Source: Mytilus galloprovincialis
Taxonomy: Eukaryota > Mollusca > Bivalvia > Mytilida > Mytilidae
Assembly: GCF_965363235.1 (NCBI RefSeq)
Contig: NC_134843.1
Span: 47,921,535 to 47,985,534, forward strand
Direction: 5' to 3'
DNA length: 64,000 nt
Part shown: positions 23,501-32,500 of the stretch, piece after piece
How the letters are laid out: every line of letters starts with the position of its first letter
Position numbering within the stretch: the first letter of the stretch is position 1
The notes under the pieces: generated by a model
What the model saw: the letters and a program-made list of their open reading frames with translations, nothing else
The model's database searches: none
Told to the model about the DNA's origin: nothing
Position numbers and translations under genes: made by a program

Positions 23501-26500
23501 AAAAATACAAAGAGAGGCACCCAAAAATGTCAGGAGTGTGACAACTGTCTTTAAACATCTACCAAAGAATAGATAGGACTAAAATGTTTTCTTCTTCTTT
23601 ATTTTTCAGAAGTAGCTATTCCAAAGAGAAGAAAAAAATTTATTACAACTGTGATATGTTTATATCATAGATGTGGGAGTGCATTATATATGTCAGGAGT
23701 GTGACGCTTTTTTTAAGACATTTTCTGTCAATTCATAATTTCACAAGGACAAGTCCCACAAGTTTCTTTGTGTTAGAAATGTTGAAACCAAGTTATATTC
23801 CTATCATTTACCTCTTAAATGTGTTATTTATCATGATTGTTTTGGCACAATGAGTTTTAATTAGTTATTTTTCTATTTGTTGTGCACAGTAATGCAAATT
23901 TATCAAAGAAAATAAGTGTGTACAACTATAATATCATATAGGAAAGTGAGGAAATGAATTTTGTACAAAATAGAACAATTATTTTGATTTAAAATGGTAT
24001 ATTTAAAGATGTTTCAAGGATTAACCATTCAGATGTAATTCGTCACACTCCTGACATGAATTTAACAATTTAAGAAAAATATGAAAATTAGCTTTATTTT
24101 TAGGACAGATAGTTGAAAGACAGCTAGTAAAATGAAGAAACTTTTGGTAAAACTTCCACTCCTTAAAACATCTACTAGATTTGCTGAAATAAGCAGGGCA
24201 AAATTCTCTAGAAGAAATCAATCAAAGAAAGAGACATCGAAAGAGAGAACCCGCAAATACTGGCTGAATCTGAAATTAAAAAATGATCACAGGAAGTTGG
24301 ACCATCTTTAACAAAATAAAAACCTATAAAACCAAGCTAACAAAAAAAGGCTTAAAGAAAGAAGAACTTTTGAATTCCAAATTTTATAAACAATATAAAG
24401 AAAAACAAAGGCAGTGGCAGAGAAACAGTAGAAAAAAGGAAGAAAGATGAAAAAGAAGTTGGGTTGAATAAGGACTTAGAATCGAACAAAAACAGCTCAA
24501 AAATTCAAATGAGAACAGATCTGTGACTGTGTCAGATTCCAGATCTACAGTGAGAAAACCTTCACAACACACAAGAAAATAACTGCCACAAAACCCAAAA
24601 GCTTATGAATGATCTCGTCTAGAAGGCCATTTCTTCTTGGTGTAGCATTTTTTATGATGTGTACTCTTCCAAGCATTTGGGTTCTGATTATATTTTGGAT
24701 TGGGAAAAGAATGTGCTACATGTAGTAGCAAGAATAAGACCTCTCTAAAGAGAGTCTGTTAACAGTTTGACCAATCTAGACTGAAGTGTGATTTTACAGA
24801 TTTTTAGGAGAATTATTGAGAAAAGCTTTTACCATTGCTATTTGTCTAATGTGTCTTCATGTACACTTGTCTAAGAGTCGCTAGAATAATACTTTCTCAA
24901 ATGTATACACTTGTACATGTATGTATTTAAAGTGTCTCAAACAAGTAAACCTTTTTTTAAATCAAAAATATGTTTATAAATATCTAAAATGTATTGCATT
25001 TGTGTTTGATTACTGAATCCTCTTTCTCTTTAAAATTCAGGCCAGTATCTTCGATTACCCAGTATTATCCAGTAAAACCCATGTTTTCCCAGTATTTACC
25101 ACTGGGCTTGGCAATACTCATAAAACCCAGGTTTTTGCCAACCCTGACTGAGGCCCAAGGAATATGTTTGAATGTACATGCGCAAGTTTTCAATACTTGT
25201 TTGTTGAGTGGAAAATGTTTTAATACCCCTATTATTGTGAAAGGAATGCATTTTTGAATGCCGCTTTAATTGTTAATTTGTAAGTGAAATACATAATTAA
25301 AAGCCTTATTATTGTGTGTAGAATAGGCTCAAGTTTCATGGAATGATTTATTTATAGGAACTTTTATTCAGATCTGCCATTTTCCATCATGCAGGATATA
25401 TATTCATGATCATAACTTTTTTTGACCAGTAAGAACAGAATTTGATGGGTTTTATTTTAGAAAGTGATAGGGTTATTGGCCATTATATAAAAATAAATGT
25501 CTATTGAGAAAAAAAAAACTTTACAGAGAATATAAAAGTATAAACTAATAAAAAAAACAACAGCTGTATACATGTATGTAGCAACATGACTTATGAGAGT
25601 TAGTTACATATTGACAAATTTGATTTAGTGAAAGAAGTGACCTACAAACTTGCTAGACTCTTAAAACTGTACAAAAATTTAACAGCTGAATTTTATAACT
25701 TCAGAAACCTCTTCCCAATATATCTGTGTGTTCTGTATTACCCTGTTGGTTGTCTTACTTGAATCAGTGGTACTCGTAGATTTTGTTGTTGAAGTTGGTT
25801 ATATCTTTGGTAAGTACTATAGGTAATAAAATCGCCTTCATTTTCTAGCTCTAAAACCAGGAGTAGCTGCCTCTTAAACTCTATGTCAGGTGTTTCCTCA
25901 TAAAAACCTTCCTTTAACCAAAAGCCTGAAAATATACATTAGAATAATCAAAGTTTGTCAAAAAGGTTAACAATAGATATAGGAAGATGTGGTATGAGTG
26001 CCAATGAGACAACTCTCCATCTAAGTTACAATTTATAAAAGTAAACAATCATACAATGTAGGTCAAGGTACGGTCTAGATCTTCAATACAGAGCCTTGGC
26101 TCACACAGAACAGCAAGCTATAAAGGGTACCAAAAAATTTCTAGAGTAAAACCAGTACTATTGTTTGTCTTAAATTACTGGAGGATAAAGGCTTTTTCCC
26201 CAAACAGTGCAGTCTCAGTAGTAATTGTGCATGAATACAAACTAAAAAAACACTCATTTAAACATTTTTCATGCCTAAAATGACTATATGTGCAGATTAG
26301 AGGGTATATTTGATGTATCATCATGGACATCACTGACAATAAGGGGTCTTATTTCAAATGAGGGTTTACCTCTTGAAAGGGGGTCTGCAAATTGAAGTTC
26401 CATTCAAATTCATGGTTTATTATTAATTTCCCAATTTGATAAAAATGACGCATATTTTCCCAATAAAAAAGGGTAGATGTAGGTTTGAAAAAAGCCAACA

Positions 26501-29500
26501 ATATCACTGAAAACCATAAGTTCACTAAAGCGCAAGGCAAACTTCAAAAAAAAGCATAAGACGTCCGTAACTTTTTGATCGAAACTAAGCAGACTGTCCG
26601 TAACTTTATTTTCAGATGTGGGTAAAAAACTTTTGATTTAAAATTTTAAGAGTTATAATTTCAACAATTAATTATATATAAAGGACAATTAACATCATGA
26701 AACCCCTTATTTGTAACCTACAAGGCCGTTTATACTGCTCTTTCAGCACAAAATGTGATTTTATGAACGCATCATACTTACACAACAGAAGTTTTAAGTG
26801 GCGTTTATAGTACTCGATCCTGGTTATGGTTTGAACTTTTATTAACTAATGTGTATCTTTAATATCGACGTTTTTCGCTTCGGCCATGGCTTTGTAATTC
26901 TCTTTAAATTTTTTAGTTTAATTATCTGTCGGGTTACTTTCACCTCTGTCTCTTTTTTATTTTTTTATGTGTATTTTGATGAATACTCTTTGATGCGGCT
27001 CAGTATTTATACATCCCACCAGTTAGTTATAGTGTTATGGTTTTTTGAATGTTTCCTAGTATGTTTTTTTTTCTCTCTTTGTATGTTATCAGGGATTGTT
27101 ATACCTGTTGTCTTAGTTATTTATATTTTCATTTACACTATGTTGACTGCTCTATTCCTTTTATTGTCACTGACTTTTACCTATTGTGTCTTTTAGTTTC
27201 GTTCAATTTAATGAAATTTACTGCAACTTGCATACATGTAAAATATGCAACTAGCTGTAAAACTAGACCAGTGTATCCATTTTTACAAAATGTCCTTTCT
27301 TCAAGTTTTTTCATTTACTGCAAATCTTAAATGTTCAAGCATCGATTGTAACAGTCCACTTAATTATAATCGAATCGTAATGTCATTGGACTTAAAAATT
27401 AAGTGATTTTATTTTTAATTAATGGAAATGAATGTCTTTTGAATATACTCGTTTTTTGCTGAACCTTTGATAATTGTCATGTGATTTTTTATACAATATA
27501 TCGATATGCGTCAAAATAACACAGATAAGAGACTCAGAACCTAAATCACCCAGACGTAGCAGCGTGTCGCAATATCGTGCGCAGCGTCCCAGTGTGCTCA
27601 GATTGCCAGCCCCCTTTTATTTTACTGTCAATGCTGATGAGATTTTTTTTTGGAGGGATGAGAGAAAAGTTTTTTGGCTTTAAAAGACAGAAAGAAGTTT
27701 GTGCACTGAAGTCTTGTATAGTCTATCCACTGCCTGGGCAATTTGGGTTTCCCTACAAAATCCCCGATTCATGCTATAGCTACCCTTGTCGTTGCTGGCA
27801 AAAATTCAGTAAGTGTATACATGCCACATGAACATGTATGTGTAAAAAAACTTTTTCAAAAACAAAAATCAACAATGATGTTTCAACAGTTTATCTTTAA
27901 TGGTTGGAAACCACCCTCTGAACTGGGCAATTAGGGTACACCAACGTCATACAAAATCAGACCCGAGTTTTATGGATTCATCGTTATTTTTTTCATATTA
28001 TTCCCTATTTTGTCTTCCATTGATACAATGAATTATATCATAATAGAAATCTACTTAATTTCGTATTATGTATTCGATGCAATCTCTATCATAAGTTTAA
28101 ACATTACATCCACGTATGTCGATTCAATGAGAGTTATACCCTATTGGTATAATGAACAAGAGGTCGGACATCACAACGACAGCAAACCGGATTTATTAAT
28201 ATTTATTTGTATCCTGCCAATATCACAAGAACCATAACTGATGAATGGTGAAAGTGAAAATCGTCAATATCAAATTTGACCTCCATTTTGTCATCAGTAT
28301 CAACATATTAAAATTTGAAAAGCTTAGGTTGAATGGTTCATGAGTAAATGCACGGACACGACTGGAAAAGCCATTTTTCAATCTTTCAAGAACCATAACT
28401 CCTGAATTGTAATAGTCAAAATCGTCATTATTGAACTTGACCTCCATTTTGTCATCAGTAACAACATATTAAAATTTGGGAAGCTTTGGTTGAATAGTTC
28501 ATGCGTAAATGCACGGACACGACTGGAAATGCCATTTTTCAATCTTTTAAGAACCATAACTCCTGAACGGTAAAAGTCAAAATCGTCATTATTGAACTTG
28601 ACCTCCATTTTGTCATCAGTAACAACATATTAAAATTTGAAAAGCTTTGGTTGAACAGTTCAGGAGTAAATGCACGGACACGACTGGAAAAGCCATTTTT
28701 CAATCTTTCAAGAACCATAACTCCTGAACGGTAAAAGTCAAAATCGTCATTATTGAACTTGACCTCCATTTTGTCATCAGTAACAACATATTAAAATTTG
28801 GGAAGCTTTGGTTGAACAGTTCATGCGTAAATGCACGGACACGACTGGAAATGCCATTCTTCAATCTTTCAAGAACCATAACTCCTGAACGGTAAAAGTC
28901 AAAATCGTCATTATTGAACTTGACCTTCATTTTGTTGTCTGTAACAACATATTAAAATTTGAAAAGCTTTGGTTGAACGGTTCATGAGTAAATGTACGGA
29001 CAACATTTGGTTGCCGCCCGCCCGGCCGCCCGACCGCCCGCCGTACATCCCCAAATCAATAACAGACATTTTTGTCACAAAAATCCGGTTAAAAAAGTTA
29101 CGGACAAGTTGCTTTTAAGTGACGGACAGCCTAAGTGTTTTTTCAAATCGTGCTGTGATTGTTTATTTTGTAGAATTTTATCACCTGTTAAGTTTAGGGG
29201 CTTCCCTAAACGATTAATACACCTTTTCAATTCAGTGGTTTAAAGTCATAAGAAACGAGTGACCGGTGAAAATTAATGTTCTTCCAATTCTTGAAATGAA
29301 CCAATGCATACAAACATCATATAAACTTAGTCTTCTGTGCACGAATTTATCATTTTTTTCGTGTAAATTTCGTATAATCGTTAATTTTTTTTTCAATCGG
29401 TCAGTGTTGTAATCAAAGTTCGTGTTTTGAAGCCGAAGTTTAAAGATTGTCAACAATCGACAAAAAATCAACAAAAAAGCATGGAAATTGAGCACGTGTT

Positions 29501-32500
29501 TAACAAGTAAATTCACATAATAGTTTATTTTAAGGACATCCATGCGTATTGTAATCACCAGATTTTTACAAGATGGGTCACCCTGAGGTCTCTTTGCATA
29601 CGTAAAATATGTCGGGGGAATTGCTTCCTGGAAGGAAGCAATTAAAGTAAGGATGTACTTAGGTGAGGTTAGGTGAAAATTAATAAATTAAGAAGTTAAA
29701 ATTGATACTATAAGCTGGTAGAGCATCAATCAAGGATAAAAATAAGCTAAAAATATTGACAGGTCATGGACCTCCTTTTCGAGATATTTGAGATTTAAAA
29801 TATGGCGGGAAAAGGCTGACTCGGACTTTTACCTTATATTTGCATTGGTATCATTAGGTCTCAAAACAAAAGAAAAAAAATTAAGAATCTTTTAAAATTT
29901 TGGTAAATGACCTTTCATGAGCTATTAAGTCTTATATAAAAAGATAAATGGGTGTTATGGGGCAAAATATTTTACATTGTATTGTATGGAAAAACACCAA
30001 GGAGTCCAAACATTTAACACAAATTCCAAAACCTCACCTAAGTACATCCTTAAATATGAATAAATTAAAGAATATTCTTCAGAAAAAAGTATATGTACAT
30101 AAGTTTTACAATGAAAACTATCCATTGAGTTATAAAAAAACGTATGGATTATTTTTTTTTATTTGAGGTTTCTTATGACTTTAATTGATGCATTCATGGT
30201 ATTGTTATTCTATAGAAAAGAAGTCTCTAACCGACGCAAGGCGGCTCCATCTTGGGCTGTGGGTAACTTAAATTACCCACAGCCGTTTAAGCACAGTGAT
30301 ATGATAAGGACTAGAAGTATTGTACATTGCATCACAGTATTCATAATTGCCACATCACTTCAGTCATGTCAGTGTGAATTCTAAAAGTACAAAATAGAAG
30401 TCTGGTGCATATTACAAGTAATGTTGTCATCCTTACATATATGTTATAACGCCTATAAAACATAATGAAACTTTTTTCAATTCCAGTAATGCATATGATA
30501 CAAGCTTTTCCACCTGAGCAAATAAGTGGGAATAAGAATCAAAGTCTGCAACAGAATGATATGACAGAAAGACTTGTATCTGTTTTAAAATGTGTCTCTC
30601 TAAGGCCAACCTTAAAAATATGTTTGTTTGCAGTTTTCCGACTGTACCTTCAGCCTGAAGGGTCGGTAGGTAGGAAAAATATTTTATTTTATCAGCCAAA
30701 ATACAGTTTAAACAAGCAGTTACACTAAACCAAGTTTCTTGTGAAGAAAAAAACCCATTTTAAAACAACAAACACTGGACATGCTGAAAACCAACATCAA
30801 ATGAACAGGCATTTTCAGATAAAAAACTTTTTAACCAAAACATGCAAAACTGAAACTTTAACATAGTGTCATTATCCAATTTATGACATAAAATATGGTA
30901 TAATTATTAAATACTGGAACACTTATAAACAAGGAATGTCATTATGACTAGAACTGTTTTAAAGAAATATATTCAGACATGTATGCTTCTTGACTAGAAT
31001 GTTTTCATGAGTAGAGTATTTTCATCAGAAAAATGTAGATATTAAAGATTTATAAGACAATGTATTAAAGAGTGTATTTTTAATAAAAAAAAAAAAAATA
31101 ACCATTGAATCTTCCTCAATTGAAAAAAAGGCAACTTGAAAAAAAAGTATTAAGACATTCGACTGTTTTCATATTTCTAACAATATTTAATTATATGTGA
31201 TAAGGTTCTATTTTTGCCAAGCTTTAATGAAAACCAAAGAAATCTAAAGTTTGGGGTGAAATCCATAGCACCCCATTAAAAGTAAATGGTCTGTACTGAA
31301 ATGTTTTTAATGCATAAAAAAATTGGCAGCATAGGTCCTAAGGACATGTTTTAATTGAATTCACACAGGCCACACACTCAGTTTGGGTATATTTAATATT
31401 GTAAGAAAGAGAATAATTGCAATGAGTGGGGCAGCCCCCCTTATCCTAAAGGAGCATACTCATTGCAATCGAAGATAGATTTAATATAGAGAGAGTATAT
31501 TTATTTTTCAAGCTAACCATTCATTTTCTCTACACCTTTGTGTAGTTAGGGTTGCTTCTTATTGATTTGGCATGATCTATATCCATAAACATTTCAAATG
31601 AGCCCATTTCTCCGTACAGGCGTGTTTACAGATATCCATGAAGATTTAAGTCACGGAGGAGTGGTTTCATCTTTGTTGTCTTCACAACGATTTGTAGAAA
31701 ATATGCCATACTTCAAGCTGCTGTCGAATTATTTAACCACTGAAATTGGTTCCATAAAGTCAGGCTCCACAGATTCTGTACCCGATTTGTTTGAGACAGA
31801 ATGGTTATCGTGTCAGTTATGAATATCCGTTGCATCATCGTCAATGATATCATCACACATCATTACATGTGCCTGAATCTGTATAAACAGTTTACTAATA
31901 AACTTTTTTGTTTGTTATTTGTCTTAAAATTGACACGAGACGACAGCGTAAAGTACTCCTCCGTGACTTCATGGATACCTGTAAACAATTTCCATGTGCT
32001 TTATCATTAAATGGTCACATGAACGCTTGATGGGAAGCTAAGAAAAACCGAACATGAAATGCGTAATTGACCCAGACTTTAAATCATTTCCGGAAAGGAC
32101 CCAAAATTCCGGATCGCGTTAATAGAAGTATTAAAAAAAATTTCTTCAAATTTAAAGCAATAAAATTTTCACAGTCGGGAGGATTTTCAAGGGTCGGTCG
32201 GTAAACTGCAAACAAACAATATTTTAATTTAAGCCTAGGTTGTACATGTATATATATTGTACATGCAAAATACCTAAACATATATATGTTTAGGTATTTT
32301 GAGTAACGGGAAAAGTTAAAGAGGGTCTTAGTAGCAGTGTTGGAAGGGTGCCTTGGTCATCTTTTTCTGTTTTATTTATTTTTAATACAAATTTTCACTG
32401 TTGCTATATCGTAACATTGTATATTGCTTTTAAAGCAAGAAGTATGTAGACATATTTTAGAATATATTATTAAAGTGGGTTACTCAATGCTAGGAAAAAA

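Larger units (their letters stand above)
21910..24057. repeat. Exact 16-mer occurring four times in both orientations
   Basis: ATGTCAGGAGTGTGAC is present at 23527-23542 and 23690-23705, and its reverse complement at 21910-21925 and 24042-24057. All four copies are in TMEM231 intron 2, two on each side of or near the family-B element. Flanks are not alike beyond the motif. Confidence 0.85.

Noticed and set aside
26849..27330. Two overlapping hydrophobic frames of 93-115 codons
   Set aside because: T-rich intron DNA translates into hydrophobic residues. Part overlaps dispersed repeat R2, and no homology was recognised.
28223..28930. Four overlapping minus-strand frames of about 76 codons with nearly the same protein
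   Set aside because: They are the 161-bp tandem unit read repeatedly. Since 161 is not a multiple of three, the frames shift between units and cannot form one repeat protein.
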